This document shows positions 16,832-24,047 of a DNA stretch of 64,000 bases, in pieces (positions within the stretch are counted from its first letter, which is position 1; each line of letters opens with the position of its first letter). Location of the stretch: the NCBI GenBank assembly GCA_028285525.1, contig JANQOZ010000050.1:26637-90636 (forward strand). The letters run 5' to 3'. The notes beneath the pieces were generated by a model, which saw only the letters and a list, made by a program, of their open reading frames with translations, did not search any database and was not told the DNA's origin. The DNA comes from Lysobacterales bacterium. Its GTDB lineage: Bacteria; Pseudomonadota; Gammaproteobacteria; Xanthomonadales; SZUA-38. The translations under genes and the position numbers were made by a program.

Positions 16832-17191
16832 ATGGACCAGCCCGTTCCCACGGATATTACGCTGCACCAGAGCTCTCGAATTCTGGAGGTGGCGTTCGAC
16901 GACGGCCAGCGATTTAAGCTGCCCTGCGAATACCTTCGCGTGCATTCACCGTCAGCCGAAGTTCAGGGCCACGGACCCGGTCAGCGGGTGCTGCAGACCG
17001 GCAAGCGCGACGTGAATATCATGAACGTGGTCCCGGTCGGCAACTACGCAGTGGGTTTACACTTCTCCGACGGCCACTCGACCGGGCTCTACTCCTGGAA
17101 GACCCTTTACGATCTCGGCACAAACCATGAGCAATACTGGCAGGCTTACCTCAATGAGCTGTCGGCCGCCGGCGCCAGCCGTGACTCCTGA
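16832..17191 (+). CDS. DUF971 (GBBH-like N-terminal) protein
   Basis: A 119-residue protein matching the small DUF971 domain, which is also the N-terminal domain of gamma-butyrobetaine hydroxylases. Signs are [36 protein letters not shown] and the ending [28 protein letters not shown]. In many gammaproteobacteria it is encoded between hslU and ubiE, and here it leads ubiE-ubiJ-ubiB by 23 nt. A role in iron-sulfur or ubiquinone metabolism has been suggested for some members, but nothing in the sequence proves it. ATG 16832 fits the family start; the frame is open back to 16778. Confidence 0.88.
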   Translation: MDQPVPTDITLHQSSRILEVAFDDGQRFKLPCEYLRVHSPSAEVQGHGPGQRVLQTGKRDVNIMNVVPVGNYAVGLHFSDGHSTGLYSWKTLYDLGTNHEQYWQAYLNELSAAGASRDS

Positions 17192-17214
17192 ACAAAACTC
17201 GAAACCTTTCCCCG

Positions 17215-17988
17215 ATGAATAAACCCCTTGAGCCTTCCGGCGTCGGAACCGAAACCACCCACTTCGGTTTTCGCGACGTGCCGGTGGCAGAAAAACAAAA
17301 GCTGGTCGGTGAGGTTTTTACCTCGGTAGCAACCCGCTACGACCTGATGAACGACCTGATGTCGCTCGGCATCCATCGCCTGTGGAAGCGTCACTTTGCC
17401 TCGACCGCACGGGTTCGCGCCGGGGCCAAGGTGCTGGATCTGGCGGGCGGAACCGGAGACATCGCCTCGCTCCTGTATCCCAAGCTTGGCGAGACCGGTT
17501 CGGTAGTGGTCGCCGACATCAACGCGGCCATGCTGGACTGCGGGCGCGACCGGCTGCTGGACGAAGGCAAGCTGCGCCGAAGCCATTTCATTCAGGCCAA
17601 CGCCGAAGCGCTGCCGTTTGCCGACAAGTCTTTTGACCTGGTGACGATGGCCTTCGGGCTGCGCAATGTCACCGACAAAGACGCCGCGCTGCGCAGCATC
17701 TACCGGGTCCTCAAGCCCGGCGGGCGTGTCATGGTGCTGGAGTTTTCCCAGCTGCGCCCGCCGCTGCTGCGACCGGCTTACGACTGGTATTCCTTTAACG
17801 TGCTGCCGGCGCTGGGCTCGCGGGTCGCCGGTGACGCCGAAAGCTATCGGTACCTCGCCGAGTCGATCCGCAAGCATCCGGATCAGGCGACGCTTGACGA
17901 AATGATCGCTGAGGCGGGTTTTGTGCTCGGCGGACACCGAAACCTGAGCGCCGGCCTGGTCGCTATCCACCATGGGGTCAGACCATGA
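17215..17988 (+). CDS. ubiE: UbiE, ubiquinone/menaquinone C-methyltransferase
   Basis: A 257-residue SAM-dependent methyltransferase that methylates 2-polyprenyl-6-methoxy-benzoquinol in ubiquinone synthesis. It has the UbiE opening [36 protein letters not shown] motif [14 protein letters not shown], and the signatures [15 protein letters not shown] and [16 protein letters not shown]. It ends near [13 protein letters not shown]. The ATG at 17215 opens the frame. It overlaps ubiJ by 4 nt (ATGA), so the three ubi genes are cotranslated. Confidence 0.97.
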   Translation: MNKPLEPSGVGTETTHFGFRDVPVAEKQKLVGEVFTSVATRYDLMNDLMSLGIHRLWKRHFASTARVRAGAKVLDLAGGTGDIASLLYPKLGETGSVVVADINAAMLDCGRDRLLDEGKLRRSHFIQANAEALPFADKSFDLVTMAFGLRNVTDKDAALRSIYRVLKPGGRVMVLEFSQLRPPLLRPAYDWYSFNVLPALGSRVAGDAESYRYLAESIRKHPDQATLDEMIAEAGFVLGGHRNLSAGLVAIHHGVRP

Positions 17989-18614
17989 GCGAAGTCCGCG
18001 AGGAAGCGGTCAGCGACGGCGCCAGGCGTTTGGCCGACGGCGTCAATCGGCTGCTGGCCCGGTTCCTGAAGCTGGATCCCGAGGTAAGCCGGAAGCTGCG
18101 CTCCCTCGAGGGTCGATCGCTGGCTGTGACGCTGGACGGGCCGGACCTGTCCTTTCACCTGCGCTGCGATGATCGACAGCTCAGGGCCGTTGCGGGCCTG
18201 CCCGAGGCGCCCGGCGCGGTGCTGAAGGCAACGCCGGGGGCTTTTATGGCGCTGGCGGCGAGCGGCGGCACGGGTGCGGTTGGCAGGGTCTCGGTGGAGG
18301 GAGACGCTGAAACCGCTCGCCGCTTCCAGCAGTTCTTTACGGATCTCAGCCCGGACTGGGAAGAGGCGCTGACGTCGCTGTTTGGCGACGTGCTCGGCTT
18401 TCAGGTGTCGCAGTTCATGGGGCGCGGCTTTTCGTGGCTGAAGTCCGCCGGTCGGGGGCTGTCCGAGACCGGCAGCGAATATCTGCGCGAGGAGAGCCGG
18501 CAGCTGGTGACGCGGCCCGAAATGGAGCTGTTTCTGGACGCGGTGGACGACCTTCGAGAGGACGTCGATCGGCTGGAGGCCAGGATTCGGGCGCGGCGTC
18601 GCCGAGCCGACTAA
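17985..18614 (+). CDS. ubiJ: UbiJ, SCP2-domain ubiquinone biosynthesis factor
   Basis: A 209-residue protein between ubiE and ubiB, the usual place of ubiJ. Residues about 15-110 form an SCP2-like lipid-binding fold ([52 protein letters not shown]). The C-terminal third is helical and ends in a coiled-coil-like, Arg-rich tail ([21 protein letters not shown]). In E. coli UbiJ helps organise the soluble Ubi enzyme complex around the lipid intermediate. The start overlaps the ubiE stop; ubiB follows after 3 nt. Sequence divergence is normal for this family; context strongly supports the call. Confidence 0.9.
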   Translation: MSEVREEAVSDGARRLADGVNRLLARFLKLDPEVSRKLRSLEGRSLAVTLDGPDLSFHLRCDDRQLRAVAGLPEAPGAVLKATPGAFMALAASGGTGAVGRVSVEGDAETARRFQQFFTDLSPDWEEALTSLFGDVLGFQVSQFMGRGFSWLKSAGRGLSETGSEYLREESRQLVTRPEMELFLDAVDDLREDVDRLEARIRARRRRAD

Positions 18615-18617
18615 ACC

Positions 18618-20273
18618 GTGATTCGCTTCAGGCAGATTCGCCGGCTCGCCGGCATTGCGTCGGTGCTGGCCAAATACCGGCTGGAGGACGTGTTGGCGAA
18701 AACGAGCCTGGCGCGGCTCGCCCGGCTCATTGCCTGGGTCCAGCCGTGGCGGGCCAAGGCCACCGATGAACCCCTGGGGCGGCGCCTGCGCATGGCGCTG
18801 GACGACCTCGGGCCGATCTTCGTCAAGCTCGGTCAGATGCTTTCCACCCGCCGGGATCTGCTGCCCAAGGACATCGCCGACGAGCTGGCTCTGCTGCAGG
18901 ATCGCGTGGCGCCGTTTCCCGGTGACCAGGCCCGGGTCGCGGTGGAAAAGGCCCTTGGCCAGCCGATCATCGAGGTGTTTTCCGAGTTCGAGGATGAGGC
19001 GCTGGCTTCAGCCTCCGTGGCGCAGGTGCATGCAGCGGTGCTCACCAACGGCGACGAGGTTGTGGTGAAGGTGCTGCGCCCCGGGATCGCGGCGCGAGTG
19101 CGGCGGGATCTGGAGCTGATCAACATCATCGCCCTGATGGTGGATCGCTTCTGGACCGGGGCGGTCAACGTTCGCCCGGTAGAGCTGGTCGCGGAACTGT
19201 CCGGCACGCTCTACAACGAGCTCGACCTGCAGCGAGAGGCTGCAAACGCGTCGCAGCTCAAGCGGAATTTTGCCGGCGACCGGGAGCTCTACGTCCCCGC
19301 CATCTACTGGGACTACACCTATCAGCAGGTGATGGTGATGGAGCGGGTCTACGGCATACCCATCGATAACGTTGATGCCCTGCGGGAGGCCGGGGTCAAC
19401 ATGAAGCTGCTGGCGGAACGGGGCAACCGCATCTTCTACACCCAGGTGTTCCGCGACAACTTTTTTCATGCCGACATGCATCCGGGCAACATCCTGGTCA
19501 ACGCCACCGATCCGGCGGACCCGACCTACATTGCGCTCGACTTCGGCATCGTGGGCAGTATGCCGTCGGAACACCTTTACTATCTCGCGGAAAACTTCCT
19601 CGCGTTCTTTAACCAGGACTATCGCCGGGTCGCCGTACTGCATATGGAAGCAGGCTGGATTCCGCCCGATTCCCGCATCGACCAGGTTGAGTCGGCGGTG
19701 CGCGCCGTGTGCGAACCGCAGCTGGTCAAGCCGCTGGCTGAGATTTCCATTGCGCAGGTGCTGTTCCAGCTTTTTGACGTGGCGCGGCAGTTCCAGCTGA
19801 CCGCCCAGCCCGAGCTGATCCTGCTGCAGAAGACGCTCCTGAACATCGAGGGAGTCGGGCGCCAGGTCTACCCGGAGCTCGACATCTGGACCACGTCCAA
19901 GCCGGTGCTGGAAAAGATCATGGCCGAACGGCTGGGCGTCGATGCGGCTGCCAAAGATCTGCAGGAACATTTGCCTGCCTGGCTGGCACGGGCTCCGAGG
20001 GTGCCCGGCATGCTCTTTGACTCCCTGGAAAAGGTGAGCGCCGGCAAGCTTGAAACGCGGCTGAAGAGTGATGATCTGAAGGCCATCAGTGACCTGATCC
20101 AGCAGCGCAGCAACAACACCGCGTGGGCGGTGTTTGCGGCGGGATTTGCCATGATCGCCACGCTGCTGGGGCTGTTTGGGCAGCCGCACACCCAGTTCCT
20201 GGGCATGCCGCTTTGGCCGACGCTGTCCGGCCTGGCGGCCGTCTGGTGCGGGTGGCGCGCGGTCGGTCGCTAA
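18618..20273 (+). CDS. ubiB: UbiB, atypical kinase for ubiquinone biosynthesis
   Basis: A 551-residue ABC1/ADCK-family protein, starting with GTG 3 nt after ubiJ. It carries the family KxGQ motif (FVKLGQMLSTRRDLLP near residue 75), the Ala-rich loop ASASVAQVHAAVL, the catalytic block FFHADMHPGNILV and the metal-binding LDFGIVG. Two hydrophobic spans at the extreme C-terminus (AVFAAGFAMIATLLGLFG and MPLWPTLSGLAAVWCGW) would anchor it in the inner membrane, as in E. coli UbiB. It acts with UbiE/UbiJ, likely as an ATPase that extracts lipid intermediates. Confidence 0.97.
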   Translation: MIRFRQIRRLAGIASVLAKYRLEDVLAKTSLARLARLIAWVQPWRAKATDEPLGRRLRMALDDLGPIFVKLGQMLSTRRDLLPKDIADELALLQDRVAPFPGDQARVAVEKALGQPIIEVFSEFEDEALASASVAQVHAAVLTNGDEVVVKVLRPGIAARVRRDLELINIIALMVDRFWTGAVNVRPVELVAELSGTLYNELDLQREAANASQLKRNFAGDRELYVPAIYWDYTYQQVMVMERVYGIPIDNVDALREAGVNMKLLAERGNRIFYTQVFRDNFFHADMHPGNILVNATDPADPTYIALDFGIVGSMPSEHLYYLAENFLAFFNQDYRRVAVLHMEAGWIPPDSRIDQVESAVRAVCEPQLVKPLAEISIAQVLFQLFDVARQFQLTAQPELILLQKTLLNIEGVGRQVYPELDIWTTSKPVLEKIMAERLGVDAAAKDLQEHLPAWLARAPRVPGMLFDSLEKVSAGKLETRLKSDDLKAISDLIQQRSNNTAWAVFAAGFAMIATLLGLFGQPHTQFLGMPLWPTLSGLAAVWCGWRAVGR

Positions 20274-20288
20274 TAGCCTCCTTTTCCC

Positions 20289-20774
20289 TTACTCCAGGTT
20301 TTTGATGACGGTGAGCACCGCCTGACGACACCGGTCCAGCGTTTCGGTCAGCGCCTCGTCGGCCTCCTGCGCAGCCGCCCGATCGTCGCCGCGCAGCGTA
20401 TCGACCGAGGCTGACCAATCATCCACGAGGGTTTGCATTGTCTGCGGTACCGGATCGGGCAGCAGCGTGCTCAAGGTCAGACCCGCCTTCAGTTCGCCCC
20501 AGCCGTCCACCCACAGCTCGGTGCGTCGGTCGGTGGGATAGACCATGGCGTTCACCACCGACTGGAACTGCTCGAGGTGATTGATGACCTCAAAAGCTGC
20601 ATGGCGCAGATTGCGCTGCTGCTCGGTGGTCTCGTTACGCCACGTGTTGTAGCTGAGGCTGCAAACTGCGATCGCCAGACTGATCAGGGCGACGGCGTTG
20701 CGCTGCACCTGGGCGGCAACTGACGACCGTGGCTCGGCACCAGCGTCGGTTGGCGTCTCGCCGCTGGCGCTCAC
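20289..20774 (-). CDS. Single-span membrane protein of unknown function
   Basis: A 161-residue protein starting at GTG 20774, whose GTG overlaps the stop of the upstream CMD gene by 4 nt; this overlap decides the start over a longer frame to 20897. One span lies near residues 27-44 (AVALISLAIAVCSLSYNTW). The rest is helical and acidic (ATEVINHLEQF-like, ETLDRCRQAVLTVIKNLE at the end) and could form a four-helix or coiled-coil sensor. No domain recognised. It is convergent with ubiB, 15 nt apart. Confidence 0.72.
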   Translation of the reverse strand: MSASGETPTDAGAEPRSSVAAQVQRNAVALISLAIAVCSLSYNTWRNETTEQQRNLRHAAFEVINHLEQFQSVVNAMVYPTDRRTELWVDGWGELKAGLTLSTLLPDPVPQTMQTLVDDWSASVDTLRGDDRAAAQEADEALTETLDRCRQAVLTVIKNLE

Positions 20775-21364
20775 GGGCGGTGCTTGCCGCCATCCCAGCC
20801 GCCGGAGGCGAGCACCCGCTCGCCCATCCGGGTCGGCGAATCTTCGATCTGCGTTGCCATGGAGTCGTTCCAGCGGTTGAGAAACCCGTAAAGGCAAACG
20901 GCACCCAGGATTTCGCAGATCTGGTTATCGGTCCAGTGTTCGCGCATGCGCACCATCAGCGGCTCATCGACCGCGTTGGGCACCGAGCCTGCGGCCAGCG
21001 CATAGTCCAACGCCACCCGCTCAGCTTCGCTGTAGTGATCGCTGGTCTGGTAATCCCAGATCGCGTCGATCTTGGCCTGGCTGATGCCGTGAATCTCGGC
21101 CGCGACCAGGGAATGCGCCTCGCAGTACTGGCAGCCCGCCGCGCGGCTCGCGAAATGGGCGATCAGCCGCTTGAAGCCCAGGTCGACCTCACCCTCAGGA
21201 TCCATCACGGCATTGGTGAGCACGCCGAAGCCTTCCACCATCTTCGGCTTCCGCTGCATCGTTTTGAGGCTGTTCGGCACAAACCCGAGGATGCGTTCAA
21301 AGGTCTCGAAGGTGTCGGCGAGCTCCGGCGTGGTGGACGTTGGCAGCGGGGTCATATGAGCCAT
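20771..21364 (-). CDS. Carboxymuconolactone decarboxylase/AhpD-like protein
   Basis: A 197-residue alpha-helical protein of the AhpD-like fold. The redox centre is CQYCEAH near the middle (a CxxC with a following His), preceded by FGVLTNAVMDPEGEVDLGFKRLIAHFAS, the usual CMD helix, and followed by DAIWDYQTSDHYSEAERVALDYALA and EHWTDNQICEILGAVCLYGFLNRW. Members act as peroxidases or in thiol redox repair. ATG 21364 (MAHMTPLP) was preferred over the longer frame to 21508 because the extension is non-coding in look and a GGAG lies about 11 nt ahead. It heads a two-gene unit with the membrane protein downstream. Confidence 0.85.
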   Translation of the reverse strand: MAHMTPLPTSTTPELADTFETFERILGFVPNSLKTMQRKPKMVEGFGVLTNAVMDPEGEVDLGFKRLIAHFASRAAGCQYCEAHSLVAAEIHGISQAKIDAIWDYQTSDHYSEAERVALDYALAAGSVPNAVDEPLMVRMREHWTDNQICEILGAVCLYGFLNRWNDSMATQIEDSPTRMGERVLASGGWDGGKHRP

Positions 21365-21408
21365 GTGGGTGGTTCTCCAGGTGAACAGAAATCGTTGTTT
21401 TGAGCCCC

Positions 21409-21437
21409 TTGGCGAGGGTTCGGCAGGCCGATATGAT
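21409..21437 (+). promoter_or_regulatory. Sigma-70-like promoter of the sulfotransferase-aminotransferase pair
   Basis: TTGGCG (21409-21414) and TATGAT (21432-21437) with a 17-bp spacer. Transcription would begin near 21444, giving a short leader of about 15 nt to ATG 21459. It sits in the divergent gap with the CMD gene. Confidence 0.6.
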
Positions 21438-21458
21438 GCGCCATTTTGGGGGGCAAAA

Positions 21459-22199
21459 ATGAACAGCGGGCATTGTAAGCGAATCTGTTTATGGTCGGGG
21501 CCTCGCAACGTATCAACCGCGGTGCTCTACGCATTCAACCAGCGTGACGATACGGTGGCGGTGGACGAGCCGCTCTACGGCTATTACCTCAGTAACTCCC
21601 AGGCTGATCACCCGGGCGCGGCCGAGATCCTGCCGCGGCTCGAGCATGACGGCGAGAAGGTGATCCGGGAACTGGTGCTGGGGCCATGCGAGAAACCGGT
21701 GCTGTTTCTCAAGCTGATGGCCCATCACCTGCCTGGTCTGGACCGCGCGTTTATGGACCAGACCAGCAACGTGATCCTGACCCGGGACCCACGTGAGGTG
21801 CTGGCCACGCTTCGCTTCCAGGTGAAGCAGCCCGCCATGGCCGACGCCGGCTACGATCAGCAGGTTGCGCTGCTGGAGCGCTACCCTGACATGCCGGTGC
21901 TGGACGCCAAACAGCTGCTGCTCAATCCGGAGGCGGTGCTGCGCGAGCTTTGTGACCGCCTGCAGATCCCGTTTGACGAGACGATGCTGAGCTGGCCGGA
22001 GGGCGCTAAAGCCTGCGACGGGCCCTGGGCGCCGTACTGGTATCACAACGTGCACAAATCCCGGGGCTTTGCGCCCTACCAACCCTCCGCCAAGGTGATG
22101 CCGCCCGAGCTTCAGCCGCTGCTCGAGGAGTGCCAGCCTCTTTACGAAACGTTACTCGAGCGCGCGATCCGCGCGCCCGAGCTGGAGTCCACTCGATGA
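21459..22199 (+). CDS. Sulfotransferase-like P-loop protein
   Basis: A 246-residue protein with the 5' phosphosulfate-binding-like loop CLWSGPRNVSTAVLYAF near the N-terminus and the 3' side TSNVILTRDPREVLATL, the pattern of sulfotransferase-fold P-loop proteins. It may bind a nucleotide or PAPS; the acceptor is unknown. ATG 21459 follows a G-rich ribosome site. Its stop overlaps the start of a class IV aminotransferase by 4 nt (ATGA). The same two domains occur fused, in this order, in plant BCAT-like proteins (recall), so they likely work together. Confidence 0.82.
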   Translation: MNSGHCKRICLWSGPRNVSTAVLYAFNQRDDTVAVDEPLYGYYLSNSQADHPGAAEILPRLEHDGEKVIRELVLGPCEKPVLFLKLMAHHLPGLDRAFMDQTSNVILTRDPREVLATLRFQVKQPAMADAGYDQQVALLERYPDMPVLDAKQLLLNPEAVLRELCDRLQIPFDETMLSWPEGAKACDGPWAPYWYHNVHKSRGFAPYQPSAKVMPPELQPLLEECQPLYETLLERAIRAPELESTR

Positions 22200-23122
22200 T
22201 TGATCGAGAACAGCTGCTGCCCCATCTGGGTGACCCCCGCAATGCCGACATCCTGGTCCACGTCGGCGGCCGGCTGCTGCCCAGGCAGGACGCCCGCGTG
22301 TCCGTGTTTGATTCGGTTGTGCAGGGCGGGGATGCGGTCTGGGAAGGACTGCGCGTCTACGATGGCCGGATCTTTATGCTCGATCCGCACCTCGACCGCA
22401 TGATCGATTCGGCCAAAGCGCTCGCGTTTGCCGACGTGCCTGACCGCAGCTCGATCAAGCAGGCCATCTTCGAAACGCTCGAAGCCAACGGCATGCGCGA
22501 CGGCGCCCATATCCGGCTGACGCTGACGCGGGGAGAGAAGATCACCTCCGGCATGAGCCCCGCCTTCAATCGCTTCGGGCCCACGCTGATCGTGCTGGCG
22601 GAGTGGAAGCCGCCGGTCTACGACAACGCGGCCGGCATTCGGCTGATCACGTCAGCGATCCGGCGCAACACGAGCCAGTGCCTGGACTCGAAGATTCACC
22701 ACAACAACCTGCTCAACAACATCCTGGCGAAGATCCAGGCCAACGTGGCGGGTGTCGACGATGCGCTGATGCTGGACGTGGCGGGCTTTCTGTCGGAAAC
22801 CAACGCCACCAACGTGTTTGTCGTGCACGGCGGCAGGCTGCTGACGCCGCACGCCGACTCCTGCGTTCCTGGCGTCACCCGGGCGACGGTGCTGGAGCTC
22901 GCCGGGGAACTCGGCATCCCGATCGAAGAGCGCAACGTATCGCTGACCGAAGCCCACGCCGCGCAGGAGATGTTTACGACGGGCACCATGGGTGAATTGT
23001 CGCCGGTGATCGAGCTCGACGGCCGGCAAATCGGCGACGGCGCATGCGGCGCCGTCACCCGCCGGCTGCAGGACGAGTACGCGAAACGCACTCAGTTGCT
23101 GGGGGAACCGCTGCCGTTCTGA
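22196..23122 (+). CDS. Class IV aminotransferase (BCAT-like)
   Basis: A 308-residue PLP-dependent aminotransferase of the IlvE/DAAT fold. It shows VFDSVVQGGDAVWEGLRVYDGRIFMLDPHLDRM at the N-terminus, IRLTLTRG, the PLP lysine in LDSKIHHNNLLNNILAKIQA, FLSETNATNVFVVHGG, and the cofactor-phosphate motif VPGVTRATVLELA. A second, canonical IlvE is present at 49169-50140, so this one probably has another substrate. The start overlaps the sulfotransferase-like gene, an arrangement expected for a functional pair. D-amino-acid or 4-amino-4-deoxychorismate lyase activity cannot be excluded. Confidence 0.87.
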   Translation: MIDREQLLPHLGDPRNADILVHVGGRLLPRQDARVSVFDSVVQGGDAVWEGLRVYDGRIFMLDPHLDRMIDSAKALAFADVPDRSSIKQAIFETLEANGMRDGAHIRLTLTRGEKITSGMSPAFNRFGPTLIVLAEWKPPVYDNAAGIRLITSAIRRNTSQCLDSKIHHNNLLNNILAKIQANVAGVDDALMLDVAGFLSETNATNVFVVHGGRLLTPHADSCVPGVTRATVLELAGELGIPIEERNVSLTEAHAAQEMFTTGTMGELSPVIELDGRQIGDGACGAVTRRLQDEYAKRTQLLGEPLPF

Positions 23123-23196
23123 AAACCGGGCATAGCGCACTCAACTGGCAATCGGCCTGGGCTATACTCGGCGTTGACTTGAATGAGGCACAGGTC

Positions 23197-23433
23197 ATGA
23201 AACGACACCTATTTCCCGCAGCGGTGCTGCTGGTCCCGGCGGTGCTCACCGCCGGCTGTTTCAAGCAGCCGACCAAAGAGGAGCTGTGGGAGGCCGACAC
23301 GGCGCGGCGCGAGCAGTGCGACGAGATGCTGAAGGAGCTGCAGAACGCCAAAGATCGGCCGCTCATCCGTCTGACGCTTCAGGAAAACTACAACCAGACC
23401 TGCGTCAACAACTATCCGGATCCCCCGGGCTGA
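23197..23433 (+). CDS. Small lipoprotein of unknown function
   Basis: A 78-residue protein starting at ATG 23197 with signal peptide and lipobox VLTAGC (Cys near residue 21). The mature part is a short charged helix (TKEELWEADTARREQCDEMLKELQNA) and ends NNYPDPPG. Two further cysteines (EQCDEM and QTCVNN) may form a disulfide. A TATACT -10-like hexamer lies at 23163-23168 with no clear -35. No family recognised. Confidence 0.75.
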   Translation: MKRHLFPAAVLLVPAVLTAGCFKQPTKEELWEADTARREQCDEMLKELQNAKDRPLIRLTLQENYNQTCVNNYPDPPG

Positions 23434-23441
23434 CGATCCCC

Positions 23442-24047
23442 TTGGAGCTGCCTTTTGCGCCGGCCTGCGAACGAAACCAGGAACCGATTCGGCAGGCGTT
23501 GAGCGAAGTCTTCCCCCGGCCGGCGCACATCCTTGAGCTCGCTTCCGGCACGGGTCAGCACGGGGTGTACCTGGCTCGCCATCTCAACTATCTCACCTGG
23601 CAATGCACCGACCTCAAGCCGGCGCTGGCTGGGCTGGGCGCCCGCATCGCGCAGGCCGAGCTGCCCAACCTACCGCCGCCCCGCGAGCTGGACGTGAGTC
23701 ATCCAGCCTGGCTTCACGACTGGCCGGATCTCAAGGCGGACGGCGTGTTTGCCTGCAACCTGCTGCACATCGCGAGCTGGGACGCGGTGCTGGCCATGTT
23801 CCGCGGCTGCGCTCAGCTGCTGCATGCCGGGTCGACGCTGGCCATTTATGGGCCCTTCAACGAGAACGGCTTTACCTCGGACGGCAATGCGTCGCTGGAT
23901 GCCTGGGCCCGTGAGTCATTTCCCGGCGGCGGGCTGCGCGAGCTGGAGGCGGTCGCCGGTGTTGCGGTGGACAGCGGTTTCCAGGAGCCCGAAGTGAAGC
24001 GCATGCCGGCAAACAACCTGCTGCTCACCCTGGTGCGAAACGCTTGA
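23442..24047 (+). CDS. DUF938 SAM-dependent methyltransferase
   Basis: About 201 residues from TTG 23442, giving the DUF938 opening ELPFAPACERNQEPIRQAL and SAM motif I ILELASGTGQHGVYLA. It continues with WQCTDLKPALAG, GVFACNLLHIASWDAV, and ALAIYGPFNENG-like LAIYGPFNENGFTSDGN, the family signature. The start codon is chosen by family length; no ATG is available. The substrate of DUF938 proteins is not known. Its stop overlaps the TTG start of the next gene. Confidence 0.85.
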   Translation: MELPFAPACERNQEPIRQALSEVFPRPAHILELASGTGQHGVYLARHLNYLTWQCTDLKPALAGLGARIAQAELPNLPPPRELDVSHPAWLHDWPDLKADGVFACNLLHIASWDAVLAMFRGCAQLLHAGSTLAIYGPFNENGFTSDGNASLDAWARESFPGGGLRELEAVAGVAVDSGFQEPEVKRMPANNLLLTLVRNA

